Shown piece after piece: positions 37,024-46,191 of a stretch of 64,000 nt of DNA (within the stretch, counting starts at the first letter, position 1; each line of letters begins with the position of its first letter). The stretch comes from Pseudomonas atagonensis. GTDB taxonomy: Bacteria > Pseudomonadota > Gammaproteobacteria > Pseudomonadales > Pseudomonadaceae. A program made the position numbers and the translations under genes. The stretch is from contig NZ_VXCA01000007.1 in NCBI RefSeq assembly GCF_011369485.1, positions 1 through 64,000 of the forward strand, written 5' to 3'. The notes beneath the pieces are model-generated. The model did no database searches. It worked only from the letters and a program-made list of their open reading frames with translations, and had not been told where the DNA came from.

Positions 37024-40000
37024 TTGTTCAGGAAGTTTCCGTTGAATCAGTTTTTAATGCTGGATAAATTCTCCGCAGCAGACTTGTTGCCCGGTAGGCA
37101 TACTCAATTGATTGCCGGCAATCTGCCGTCATGGCTCGTCACCGCGACACCGCAGCGACTGCGCGAATTGAACCAACATCAACGCACGATTCCCGAGTGG
37201 GTGCGCAGACTGACGCCCGTCCAGCGGCACAGCCTGCGCAATTGCGTGGCTGAGAACTGGTCGGCGCAAAATGAAGTCGACGGCATGTTCAAGGGGCTGC
37301 AGGATGTCTATGCCTTCGCCGAACCCCTGCTGCTCGACGCGCTGGAAAAAAAATTCGGGATTGCAGTCGATGTCAGGGAAACGTTCATAAAACTGTATGC
37401 GCCGGCGAAAGTACCACTGTGGGGCACGCGTATCGATGATTCATTTGCAAGTACAACGTATTGTCTGCTGGATGTTGCACTGCATAATTTTTCCGAACAT
37501 CAGGAAATATTGCCCGGTTCCGAATACATCACTCGTCCCGATGCGAATGGTCGATTTGAGATAAATGGCGAGCTGCGCAATAGAATGTCTGTTGGTCAGT
37601 TCAAACATCTTAGCCGTGAGTTGGACCTTGGGGCGAAGTACAGGGTATATCTGGAAAGTTATCTGAAAACAGACAATGCGCTTGCCAATGGCTTGTTGAA
37701 AAGCCGGGTCGTCGCCAGTCAAAAAAACGCGTGGAAAGTTGCTGCCATGATGGCGGTGCTGAAACAAGACATCAGTGCCGACGCCTATCTATTGGTACTG
37801 GCCATTCTCAAGGGATCGACCGGCCTGCATTTCGATGGCGGCCCGGTTCGTTATTACCATTTGAGTCTGCTGGACATCAAACTGACCGGGATTGTGCTGA
37901 TCGCCCCCGATATTGACGCTGCGCAGGCGGTCAAACGCGTGATCGTCTATTCCCCGCAGGATCCGGAACATCCGATGAAGGAGTATCCGTCTGCGGCAGA
38001 CTTTCTCGACGAACTGACCCGGCAACTGCGCGGTGCCCCCGATGAGCAAGCGAGGGTCAGTCGTTACCAGCAGTATTTTTCCCGTTTCGTGCCGCATCGC
38101 CAACGCGGCCATTTCTTTGCCGGACTGCAACGCCAGTTGTGGAAAATTGTCGGCAGCGATTCGCTGCGCCAGCCGCAATACGGCCCTCAAGACAAGCCGC
38201 GCCTGCGTTATTCAGCTGTTTCATTCGTCAGTGAACTGGAGCAGCGCTTCAACGGTGATGTGTGGGAGTACCTGTACATCGAGCAATTGAACAAGATCCT
38301 CAATGACGGTCGCGACATCGCGATTTCCACCGCCGATGCAGATCGTGAGGAACGCGAGAAATGGCTGGATAACCTGCAGCAGATGTTTCTCGACATTCTG
38401 AATGTTGCGTTGCTTGTGGCGACGCCTTTTGTGCCGTTGCTGGGCGAAGTCATGCTGATGTACACGGTTTATCAAATGACTTCGGAAGTCGTTGAGGGCG
38501 TGCTTGATCTCTCCGAAGGGCTGTATCTGGAGGCGACCGATCATTTGCTCGGTTTTGTGGAAAGTGTCGGGCAACTGCTGGCGTTCGGCGCTGGCGCGGC
38601 AATTGGCAGCGCGGCGCTCGGCCGGTTGTCCCCGCTTATTGAGCGGGCCACGCCAGTCACCCTGAGCAATGGCGAAAAACGTTTGTGGGCAGGGAATCTG
38701 CAGCCCTATCTGCAAAGCAATCTGAGGTTTGATCCGGCTGCAAAGGCCGATGCCAGCGGGTTGTACGCGCATGGCGACAAACGCGTACTGCGCCTGCCGC
38801 AGGGGGCGTTCGAGGTCAAAGACGACCCCCTTTCGGGAGATCGGCGCATCCTCCATCCTGAGCGCGAGGACGCTTATCGTCCGCAGTTGAAAGAGCATGG
38901 CGCCGGTCGATTCATGATCGAAGGCGAGCAACCGCACACCTGGGATGAGCAGACACTGATGCGGCGCATCGGATCTTCGTTCGAGGAACTGCACGGCTCC
39001 TTCGCGGATTTGCGTCAGCTGAGCCGAATCGAACTCGATACCGTGCGCAATATGCATGTCGAGGGTGAGCCGACGTTATCTCTGCTCAACGACTTCGCGA
39101 CGCGGTTCGGGATCGACAGGGACATTGAAACATTTATCCGGCAAATCGGCAGCGACAACCCCCTGGACTATCGGCAGGCCGATCCGCTGATTCAGTTCGC
39201 GCTGCTGGATGGATTGTGGTCGGGGCCAAAGCTGGAACTGGTGGACGCACAGGGGCAAGTGATCGAACGGATCGGTAGCGGTGAGCGCGCACCCGTGCGG
39301 ATCGATGCGAGTCGTCTTGGCGAGGATGACCTGGCGAGCCTCCTGTTGAGGCAACTCAATGATGCTCAGACCCGCGAGCTGTTGCAGGTGCCATTCGGCA
39401 CGCCGCTGTCACGCCTTGACGTCAACGCCGGGGAGTTGCGCCGTCAGTTGGCACTGCGGGCGCAGCAAAGGAAAGCCACCCTGTTTGAAAATCGCTATCG
39501 CCAATTGAATAACGCACTGCACAACCAGCGTCCGCAGATCCGGATTGTCCAGGCAAAATTGCCCGAGCTGCCCGCCCAGGTTGCCGAGGAGCTGCTGACC
39601 GCCGCCACTCCTTCGGAGTTGCAGGAAGTTGCCCTTGGCAAGCTGCCAGCCCGGCTCGAAAATCTTGCGCGTCAGGCGCTGCTGGAAATCAGGGTTGCCC
39701 GTGCGTATGAGCCGTTTTATCTCAAGTCTGTGGACAACCCCGACAGCCGCCGGCTGGCCCTGCACTCGCTGGAAAACCTGCCAGGCTGGAATCCTGATGT
39801 GCGGATTGAAGTTTCTCTGTACGAGTTCAAGGGAACTACGGCGGACAGCATCGGCCAGGAAAATGCGGCGATCCGTCGAACGATTGTCGAGCTTGAGAAC
39901 CTGGCGTTTCAGGCCTTCGACGACGTGGGCAACTCGCTGAACGCACCTGCGGATTTCTACTCGACGATTCTGCAGGCCTTGCCCGATGCTGAACGCAATG

Positions 40001-41430
40001 CGCTGGGCCTGCGGATCGGCGAAGGCGACAAGCTGCAGAACGCCTTGCGTGACAGGACATTGTCACATCATCGTCTGAAAAAGATTCTCTCCAGCCTCCC
40101 GCCGCTTGAGCGACGCGCCTACGACCCTTTGCTGGCGCGGCTGCGCGGAGGGGCGCGTACCGACCCGGGAGAAGCGCTGGCGCTTCAGGAAATTTATGAG
40201 TTCTACCCGGGATTGGTCGATGCGGCTTACCACCCTGATGATCCCATCGAACTCAAATACAACTTCCTCCGGGGATTGAGCCGGATCGAGATGTCTGATG
40301 GCGAGTATCTGCTTGCGCTCCGAGATGGCTTTCTCGCAGCCACCAGCGATACCGATGTCGAGGTGGCGCGAACGCATATCGTACGAAGCATCGAAGCGCT
40401 GCCGGAGCTGGAGGTGTTGATGTCGCCCGAGCAGTTTCAGGGCTTGTTCGAACGGATGTTCACTGAACAGGGGTTCGTGCCTTTGACGTCTTTGGAGCAA
40501 AATCTGGGGGCTTATGCGCGCAGTCTTGAGCAAACCGGGCGTGTCGACAGCTACCAGAAACTGCAACGCGACGTTCTGGCTGGCAAACCATTGCCTGACT
40601 ACGCTCTGACGGATTTTTCCACGCGCTATCAGTTGGTCGATGGCGCAGTGGATCTCTCGCAAGCGCCGGTTCAGGTGAGCCCCGAAATCATGAATAACCT
40701 GAAGATGGCGCAGCGGGCGATTTATCGCGCAAAAGAACTGCTGCCGCTGTCTGGCAATCAACTGCCGAGCATCTGGGAGAAAGGTGGCTCGGCGATCGCC
40801 AAGATCAAGGGATTACGTGGCTTCGAACTGATCGAGGGCAGTTCCGCCGCCAGTTTCAAGGCCAACATGAGCATTGCCGAGCATGCCCGCAAGGCGATAG
40901 CGATTCGTGGCGGCAACTGCTCGGAAAACTCTAAGGTGACCTTTTCCCTGCTGGCCAGCCAGCCCCGAACGACCCGCATCCATATCGTCAAGGCTACGGA
41001 GTTCGATCACCAATACGTGCTGATCGGTGACGATCTGACCAAGCCTGAACAACTGGTCGTCGCAGACTCCTGGCCAGAGTTTCCGGCTGCGCATCTGGCT
41101 GATGCCGGTTACTTCTCGTTTGAAGTGCCTCCGGTGATAACGCTGGAGGCGGGGCCGGCCGTGGCCGATTACAGTTTTATCAATGACCTCGGGTCGGATC
41201 TCGCGCCACTACCCATCCCTGAACAGAGCAACACGTTCCGCCAGATCAAGTTGAATAAACTCTATGTTCAGGGCGCGTACGCACAGTGGTCGTCTCTAAA
41301 ACTGGCGGGCCGGACTTACGCACTGGCCGGGGAGACGCCGGTGTCTTTCGAGCAGTTCCTGTTATCGACACTGGAAGCTCGTCATGGCGCATGGGAAGCG
41401 TATCTGGCGGCGTTTGCTGATGTCACATAA
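37024..41430 (+). CDS. Large dermonecrotic-toxin-like protein with C-terminal Cys-His-Asp domain
   Basis: A 1468-residue protein. The N-terminal region (~30-380; LPSWLVTATPQRLRELNQHQ, LLDALEKKFGIAVDVRETF) resembles the dermonecrotic-toxin N-terminal domain (DUF6543) common in Pseudomonas. Residues ~447-535 hold two hydrophobic stretches (LNVALLVATPFVPLLGEVML; LLAFGAGAAIGSAALG) that could insert into membranes. The C-terminus carries a probable catalytic triad: Cys1299 (RGGNCSENSKVTF), His1329 (FDHQYVLIGD) and Asp1348 (VVADSWPEF), an arrangement like papain-fold deamidases or proteases such as the Pasteurella toxin C3 domain. The start is TTG at 37024, 12 bases after AGGAGGGG (37004-37011). 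There is no signal peptide and no adjacent secretion or immunity gene. A terminator follows. Host target unknown; the triad is inferred from motifs. Confidence 0.82.
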   Translation: MFRKFPLNQFLMLDKFSAADLLPGRHTQLIAGNLPSWLVTATPQRLRELNQHQRTIPEWVRRLTPVQRHSLRNCVAENWSAQNEVDGMFKGLQDVYAFAEPLLLDALEKKFGIAVDVRETFIKLYAPAKVPLWGTRIDDSFASTTYCLLDVALHNFSEHQEILPGSEYITRPDANGRFEINGELRNRMSVGQFKHLSRELDLGAKYRVYLESYLKTDNALANGLLKSRVVASQKNAWKVAAMMAVLKQDISADAYLLVLAILKGSTGLHFDGGPVRYYHLSLLDIKLTGIVLIAPDIDAAQAVKRVIVYSPQDPEHPMKEYPSAADFLDELTRQLRGAPDEQARVSRYQQYFSRFVPHRQRGHFFAGLQRQLWKIVGSDSLRQPQYGPQDKPRLRYSAVSFVSELEQRFNGDVWEYLYIEQLNKILNDGRDIAISTADADREEREKWLDNLQQMFLDILNVALLVATPFVPLLGEVMLMYTVYQMTSEVVEGVLDLSEGLYLEATDHLLGFVESVGQLLAFGAGAAIGSAALGRLSPLIERATPVTLSNGEKRLWAGNLQPYLQSNLRFDPAAKADASGLYAHGDKRVLRLPQGAFEVKDDPLSGDRRILHPEREDAYRPQLKEHGAGRFMIEGEQPHTWDEQTLMRRIGSSFEELHGSFADLRQLSRIELDTVRNMHVEGEPTLSLLNDFATRFGIDRDIETFIRQIGSDNPLDYRQADPLIQFALLDGLWSGPKLELVDAQGQVIERIGSGERAPVRIDASRLGEDDLASLLLRQLNDAQTRELLQVPFGTPLSRLDVNAGELRRQLALRAQQRKATLFENRYRQLNNALHNQRPQIRIVQAKLPELPAQVAEELLTAATPSELQEVALGKLPARLENLARQALLEIRVARAYEPFYLKSVDNPDSRRLALHSLENLPGWNPDVRIEVSLYEFKGTTADSIGQENAAIRRTIVELENLAFQAFDDVGNSLNAPADFYSTILQALPDAERNALGLRIGEGDKLQNALRDRTLSHHRLKKILSSLPPLERRAYDPLLARLRGGARTDPGEALALQEIYEFYPGLVDAAYHPDDPIELKYNFLRGLSRIEMSDGEYLLALRDGFLAATSDTDVEVARTHIVRSIEALPELEVLMSPEQFQGLFERMFTEQGFVPLTSLEQNLGAYARSLEQTGRVDSYQKLQRDVLAGKPLPDYALTDFSTRYQLVDGAVDLSQAPVQVSPEIMNNLKMAQRAIYRAKELLPLSGNQLPSIWEKGGSAIAKIKGLRGFELIEGSSAASFKANMSIAEHARKAIAIRGGNCSENSKVTFSLLASQPRTTRIHIVKATEFDHQYVLIGDDLTKPEQLVVADSWPEFPAAHLADAGYFSFEVPPVITLEAGPAVADYSFINDLGSDLAPLPIPEQSNTFRQIKLNKLYVQGAYAQWSSLKLAGRTYALAGETPVSFEQFLLSTLEARHGAWEAYLAAFADVT

Positions 41431-41457
41431 CTGACCCAGGTGGTCGAGCAGTGTTGA

Positions 41458-41483
41458 ACGGGAGCCTCGGCTTCCGTTTTTTT
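41458..41483 (+). terminator. Intrinsic terminator after the large toxin-like gene
   Basis: ACGGGAGC and GCTTCCGT pair (one G-T) around a CTCG tetraloop, followed by seven T. It begins 28 bases after the stop codon. Confidence 0.88.
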
Positions 41484-41590
41484 GTGGGCGATGAAAGGAA
41501 GGCTGCCGTGTCGGCAGGAAGCTGTAACAGCTTTTGTCTACACTTCTGCAGAGGCCGCCCCCATCGGTGCGGCGACAAGGAGAAAACTCC

Positions 41591-41896
41591 ATGAAGATGT
41601 TGCGTGTGCCTTTGTTTATGATCGGTCTGCTCCTCTGTTCCCAGGGTTTCGCCGCCACGGCCCAACAAAACAAAATGACCACTTGCAATGCCGATGCGAC
41701 CGCCAAGAGCCTCAAGGGCGATGAACGCAAGACTTTCATGAGCACCTGCCTCAAGGCAGCGCCGGCGGCCAACGATGGCAAGACCCTGACTCCGCAACAA
41801 CAGAAAATGACCACCTGCAACGCCGATGCGAAAACCAAAGCACTGACCGGCGATGCGCGCAAGGCGTTCATGAGTGATTGCCTGAAGAAAAAATAA
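41591..41896 (+). CDS. PsiF-repeat protein
   Basis: A 101-residue precursor: signal peptide (MKMLRVPLFMIGLLLCSQGF), then two PsiF repeats, each with MTTCNADA, a KAL/KSL segment, GDxRKxFMSxCLK. The repeats place two cysteines each. PsiF is phosphate-starvation inducible in E. coli (PhoB regulon) but its function is unknown. ATG 41591 follows AGGAG; the longer frame is rejected because it lacks the signal start. Confidence 0.9.
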   Translation: MKMLRVPLFMIGLLLCSQGFAATAQQNKMTTCNADATAKSLKGDERKTFMSTCLKAAPAANDGKTLTPQQQKMTTCNADAKTKALTGDARKAFMSDCLKKK

Positions 41897-41924
41897 TCAG
41901 CTGACTGTGTGTTGAGCTTGCCGG

Positions 41925-42025
41925 CCTCATCGCGGGCAAGCCCGCTCCCACAGGGATTTCGGCTGTTCGCTGAATTTGTGTTCGACACTTGACCTGTGGG
42001 AGCTGGCTTGCCCGCGATGAGGCCC
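41925..42025. repeat. REPIN-like inverted pair (GCCTCATCGCGGGCAAGCC family)
   Basis: GCCTCATCGCGGGCAAGCCC and GGCTTGCCCGCGATGAGGC are near-perfect arms, each joined to a CTCCCACAG/CTGTGGGAG half. It separates psiF from the AI-2E gene. Confidence 0.9.
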
Positions 42026-42110
42026 GAAAGGTCGGCCCGCATATTCCTAGTGCTCACCCCGGATCGCTGGCAGACTGCCAATCCTTTTACGCCGTTCGTT
42101 TTGAGGCTGT

Positions 42111-43124
42111 ATGCCAACGTTTTCTGAGCGTCATGTTGTGTTTTGGGTCAGTTGCATCATCATTTTCGGCGGTTTGCTGCTGGTGTTGCCGCTGCGCTTG
42201 TTGCCGAGCCTGCTGGCCGGTTTGCTGGTGTTCGAGCTGGTCAACATGCTCACCCCGCAACTGCAACGGCTGATCGAAGGCCGCCGTGCCCGTTGGCTGG
42301 CCGTGGCGTTGCTCGGTACGCTGGTGGTCAGCGTGCTGGCGCTGATCTTTGCCGGCGCCATCAGTTTTCTCCTGCACGAAGCGGAAAACCCCGGGGCTTC
42401 CCTCGACAAATTCATGGGCGTGGTCGATCGAGCGCGCGGTCAGTTGCCGCCGTTCATCGACGCCTATCTGCCGGCCAGCGCCGCCGAATTTCGCGTAGCG
42501 ATTGGTGAGTGGGCGAGCAAGCACCTGGCCGACCTGCAGCTGGTCGGCAAGGACGCGGCGCACATGTTCGTGACGTTGCTGATCGGCATGGTGCTCGGCG
42601 CGATCATCGCCCTGCAGCGAGTGCCGGACGTGACCAAGCGCAAACCGCTGGCGGCCGCACTGTTCGACCGTCTGCATCTGCTGGTTCAAGCGTTTCGCAA
42701 CATCGTGTTCGCGCAGATCAAAATCTCGCTGCTCAATACTTTCTTCACCGGGATCTTCCTTGCGGTGATCCTGCCGATGTTTGGCATCAAGCTGCCGCTG
42801 ACCAAAACCCTGATCGTGCTGACCTTCCTGCTCGGCCTGCTGCCCGTGATCGGTAACCTGATGTCGAACACGCTGATCACCATCGTCGGTCTGTCGCTGT
42901 CGATCTGGGTGGCGCTGGCGGCGTTGGGCTACCTGATTTTTATCCACAAGCTCGAATACTTCCTCAACGCGCGCATTGTCGGCGGACAGATCAGTGCCAA
43001 GTCGTGGGAGTTGCTGCTGGCGATGCTGGTGTTCGAGGCCGCGTTCGGCCTGCCGGGGGTGGTGGCGGGGCCGATTTATTACGCGTATCTGAAGAGTGAG
43101 TTGAAGCTGGGCGGGATGGTTTGA
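42111..43124 (+). CDS. AI-2E family permease
   Basis: A 337-residue membrane protein with about eight hydrophobic segments. The family signature is in the C-terminal half (TLIVLTFLLGLLPVIGNLMS; VVAGPIYYAYLK). Members include autoinducer-2 exporter TqsA and Na/H-type transporters; the substrate here is unknown. It stands alone. Confidence 0.88.
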   Translation: MPTFSERHVVFWVSCIIIFGGLLLVLPLRLLPSLLAGLLVFELVNMLTPQLQRLIEGRRARWLAVALLGTLVVSVLALIFAGAISFLLHEAENPGASLDKFMGVVDRARGQLPPFIDAYLPASAAEFRVAIGEWASKHLADLQLVGKDAAHMFVTLLIGMVLGAIIALQRVPDVTKRKPLAAALFDRLHLLVQAFRNIVFAQIKISLLNTFFTGIFLAVILPMFGIKLPLTKTLIVLTFLLGLLPVIGNLMSNTLITIVGLSLSIWVALAALGYLIFIHKLEYFLNARIVGGQISAKSWELLLAMLVFEAAFGLPGVVAGPIYYAYLKSELKLGGMV

Positions 43125-43151
43125 TCCAGGCTTTGTAGCGTCTGAGCCGGC

Positions 43152-43203
43152 GCTTTCGCGAGCAAGCCCGCTCCCACAGGATCACACCGAACCTGTGGGA
43201 GCG
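43152..43203. repeat. REP-like inverted pair (short)
   Basis: CTTTCGCGAGCAAGCCCGCT followed by CCCACAG and, 13 bases on, CTGTGGGAGCG. It lies between the convergent AI-2E and Hsp70-like genes. Confidence 0.8.
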
Positions 43204-43219
43204 CACCGCCCATTCTGGA

Positions 43220-44494
43220 TCAGTTCACCGAGCCATAACGCTTCATGGCTTCAATCGCCAGACCGCTGCCGATGCTGCCAAAGATGTTCCCTTCAACATG
43301 CCGTGCATTCGGCAGCATCGCCGACACGCTGTTGCGCAGCGCCGGAATGCCGCTGGAACCGCCGGTGAAGAACACCGTATCGACCTGACCGACCGACACG
43401 CTGGCATCGTTCAACAGTTGCGTGACGCTGCCGCGCACCCGCTCCAGCAAGGCATCGATGGCCGACTCGAACAGAGCCCGCGTCAGTTCCACGCTCAATC
43501 CGCTTTCGATCCGGTCCAGCGGCACATGGCGGCTGTCGGCGTGGGTCAGCTGGATCTTGGTTTCTTCCACTTCCATCGCCAGCCAGTGGCCGGCGCGCTG
43601 TTCGATCAGCTTGAACAGGCGATCGATGCCGCCTGTGTCTTCGATGTCGTAGCGCATGCTGCCCAGAGCCAGCGTGGATTTTTGCGAGTACACCGAGTTG
43701 ATGGTGTGCCAGGTCGCTAGGTTCATGTGGTGGCTGGTCGGCATGTAGGCACCGCTCTTCATGCGGCTGCCGTAGCCGAACAGCGGCATCAGGCCTTGCA
43801 GGCTCAGTTGTTTGTCGAAGTCGGTTCCGCCGATGTGCACGCCGCCGGTGGCGAGGATATCGTCGTGGCGGTTATCCACACCGCGTCGCTCGGGCGACAG
43901 GCGCACCAGCGAGAAGTCCGACGTACCACCGCCGATGTCGACGATCAGTACCAGCTCTTCCTTTTCGATGGTCGACTCGTAGTCGAAGGCCGCTGCAATC
44001 GGCTCGTACTGGAACGATACGTCCTTGAAACCGATCTTTTTCGCCACGTCCACCAGGGTGTCTTCGGCTTCCTGGTCGGCCAGCGGATCGTCATCGACGA
44101 AGAACACCGGGCGGCCCAGTACCACTTGTTCGAACTCCCGACCGGCGGCAGTTTCGGCGCGGCTCTTCAGCTGGCCGATGAACAGGCCGAGCAAGTCCTT
44201 GAACGGCATCGCTGTACCGAGCACGCTGGTGTCGTGCTTGATCAGCTTGGAACCGAGCAGGCTCTTCAGCGAGCGCATCAGGCGGCCTTCGTAGCCTTCC
44301 AGGTACTCGTGCAGCGCCAGGCGACCGTACACCGGGCGGCGTTCCTCGATGTTGAAGAAGACCACCGACGGCAGGGTGATCTTGTCGTCTTCCAGCGCGA
44401 TCATCGTTTCCATGCCGGGGCGCAGCCAGCCGACGGTGGAGTTGGACGTGCCGAAGTCGATGCCGCAGGCACGGGCTGGAGAGGCGTCTTTCAT
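43220..44494 (-). CDS. YegD-like Hsp70-family protein
   Basis: A 424-residue actin/Hsp70-fold ATPase with phosphate-1 GIDFGTSNSTVGW (11-23), DIGGGTSDFSLV and FTGGSSGIPAL motifs. It consists only of the nucleotide-binding part and lacks the peptide-binding domain of DnaK. YegD-type proteins are proposed chaperones of unknown client. It is divergent from cbpA-cbpM, an association that suggests CbpA may be its J-protein partner. Confidence 0.9.
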   Translation of the reverse strand: MKDASPARACGIDFGTSNSTVGWLRPGMETMIALEDDKITLPSVVFFNIEERRPVYGRLALHEYLEGYEGRLMRSLKSLLGSKLIKHDTSVLGTAMPFKDLLGLFIGQLKSRAETAAGREFEQVVLGRPVFFVDDDPLADQEAEDTLVDVAKKIGFKDVSFQYEPIAAAFDYESTIEKEELVLIVDIGGGTSDFSLVRLSPERRGVDNRHDDILATGGVHIGGTDFDKQLSLQGLMPLFGYGSRMKSGAYMPTSHHMNLATWHTINSVYSQKSTLALGSMRYDIEDTGGIDRLFKLIEQRAGHWLAMEVEETKIQLTHADSRHVPLDRIESGLSVELTRALFESAIDALLERVRGSVTQLLNDASVSVGQVDTVFFTGGSSGIPALRNSVSAMLPNARHVEGNIFGSIGSGLAIEAMKRYGSVN

Positions 44495-44589
44495 GTCTTT
44501 CGGTTCCGGTCAAAAAAACGGCCGCGCAGTGTATGTCAGTGCGCGACAGATTCGAAGGCCGGCTATCTGCTAATTGATGACTAAACTGC

Positions 44590-44616
44590 CTTGAAAGCCA
44601 ATGTTTCGCCCCAAAC
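44590..44616 (+). promoter_or_regulatory. Possible heat-shock (sigma-32) promoter of cbpA
   Basis: CTTGAAA (44590-44596), a 12-base spacer, then CCCCAAAC (44609-44616) resembles the RpoH consensus CTTGAAA-N11-16-CCCCATNT. It lies in the divergent YegD-cbpA gap (44495-44786), ~170 bases before the cbpA ATG. The -10 element is an imperfect match. Confidence 0.5.
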
Positions 44617-44786
44617 TTGCTGGCATGGGCCGGCAGACATACCGGCGGTCGCAAGAACCGTCGTCCACTGCCGATAAACTTCTGCTGCGCCACCCGGTCA
44701 CAACCTTGAGATCGGTCAACCTGGCAAGCGCACAATGGCGCATGCTGGCATCGGCGCGAAATCGATAACGGATGGTGATTCCTTCG

Positions 44787-45737
44787 ATGGACTTCAAAGA
44801 CTATTACAAGATACTCGGCGTGGAGCCGACGGCTGACGACAAGGCAATCAAGGCTGCCTATCGCAAGCTGGCGCGCAAATACCACCCCGATGTCAGCAAG
44901 GAAAAAGACGCCGAGGCCAAGTTCAAGGACGCCTCGGAAGCCTATGAAGCGCTGAAAAGCGCTGACAAACGCGCTGAATATGACGACCTGCGCCGCTACG
45001 GCCAGCATGGTCAGCCATTTCAGGGGCCACCGGGCTGGCAGAGCCGTGGCGGTTTTGGCGGCGGCGGTGGCGACACGGGTGATTTCTCGGACTTCTTCAG
45101 TTCGATCTTCGGCAATCGCGGCCCCGGTTTCGGTGGCGGCGAAGGCCGGCAGCAACGCAGTGCAGGGCGCCGAGGGCAAGACGTGGAAATGGAACTGCCG
45201 ATCTTCCTCGAAGAGACCCTGTCGAGCGAGTCGAAGAAGGTCACCTTCCAGGTGCCTCAGTACAATGCTAACGGTCAGCACGTCAGCAACACCAGCAAGA
45301 GCCTGAACGTGAAGATCCCGGCGGGTGTCACCGACGGCGAGCGCATCCGTCTCAAGGGCCAGGGCGCACCGGGCGTCGGTGGCGGGGCGAATGGCGATCT
45401 GTACCTGACCATCCGTTTCGCGCCGCACCCGAAATTCGATGTCGAAGGTGAAAACCTGATCATCACCTTGCCGCTGGCCCCGTGGGAGCTGGCGCTGGGC
45501 GCCGAGGTGGCCGTGCCGACCCTGACCGGCAAGATCAACCTCAAGGTTCCGGCCGGCAGCCAGAACGGCCAGCGCATGCGCGCCAAGGGCCATGGTTTGA
45601 AAAACAAGGCAGGCGAGCGCGGTTATCTGTTCGTGCAGCTCAAGGCCGTGATGCCGAAAGCGGCGGACGATGAGGTCAAGGCGCTGTGGCAGGAACTGGC
45701 GAAGAAAGCCGCCTTCAATCCGCGAGAGAACTTCTGA
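44787..45737 (+). CDS. cbpA: CbpA-type DnaJ-like co-chaperone
   Basis: A 316-residue class II J-protein: J-domain (1-70) with HPD at 33-35, a Gly/Phe-rich linker ([20 protein letters not shown]), then the two C-terminal substrate-binding domains; no zinc finger. CbpA stimulates DnaK and, in E. coli, binds curved DNA in stationary phase. ATG 44787 ([12 protein letters not shown]) fits the family start; an ATG at 44772 is possible. It is followed by its modulator cbpM. Confidence 0.94.
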   Translation: MDFKDYYKILGVEPTADDKAIKAAYRKLARKYHPDVSKEKDAEAKFKDASEAYEALKSADKRAEYDDLRRYGQHGQPFQGPPGWQSRGGFGGGGGDTGDFSDFFSSIFGNRGPGFGGGEGRQQRSAGRRGQDVEMELPIFLEETLSSESKKVTFQVPQYNANGQHVSNTSKSLNVKIPAGVTDGERIRLKGQGAPGVGGGANGDLYLTIRFAPHPKFDVEGENLIITLPLAPWELALGAEVAVPTLTGKINLKVPAGSQNGQRMRAKGHGLKNKAGERGYLFVQLKAVMPKAADDEVKALWQELAKKAAFNPRENF

Positions 45738-45760
45738 ACCCGACGACGGAGTAGCCCATC

Positions 45761-46066
45761 ATGAGCAGCCCCCTGATCGTTCAACTGGACATGGCAGAAT
45801 TCTGTGAGGCAGCCGATTTATCGGATGTCTACGTGATCGAAATTGTCGAACACGGCATCCTCGAACCTCAGGGCAAGCAGCCCCGGGAATGGCGTTTCAC
45901 TGACTACGAACTGGCCTTGGCCAAACGCGCCGCCAAGCTGCGGCGCGACCTGGAGCTGGAATGGGAAGGGGTGGCGCTGGCGCTGGACTTGCTTGAAGAG
46001 GTTCGCGAGTTGCGGGCCGAAAACCGCATGTTGCGCCAGCGTCTTGCGCGGCTGGTGGTCGACTAG
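45761..46066 (+). CDS. cbpM: CbpA modulator protein CbpM
   Basis: A 101-residue MerR-like helical protein (LIVQLDMAEFCEAADLSDVY, PREWRFTDYELALAKRAAKL) ending in a coiled coil. CbpM binds the CbpA J-domain and inhibits its co-chaperone and DNA-binding activity. It starts 23 bases after cbpA, forming the conserved cbpAM operon. Confidence 0.93.
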   Translation: MSSPLIVQLDMAEFCEAADLSDVYVIEIVEHGILEPQGKQPREWRFTDYELALAKRAAKLRRDLELEWEGVALALDLLEEVRELRAENRMLRQRLARLVVD

Positions 46067-46098
46067 TCCGTCTGATGTTTATCGATTGCTGGTGCGGG

Positions 46099-46169
46099 CC
46101 TCTTCGCGAGCAAGCTCGCTCTCACAATTGGAATGCATAATCCTGTGGGAGCGGGCTTGCTCGCGAAGA
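46099..46169. repeat. REPIN-like inverted pair (GTGGGAGCGGGCTTGCTCGCGA family)
   Basis: CCTCTTCGCGAGCAAGCTCG and CTGTGGGAGCGGGCTTGCTC lie ~16 bases apart between the convergent cbpM and histidine kinase genes. Confidence 0.86.
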
Positions 46170-46191
46170 ACGATAACGCAGGTTCCCCAGC

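Noticed and set aside
44091..45593. 500-codon minus-strand frame spanning cbpA and the YegD-like gene
   Set aside because: Crosses the divergent promoter region and both conserved chaperone genes in a different frame.
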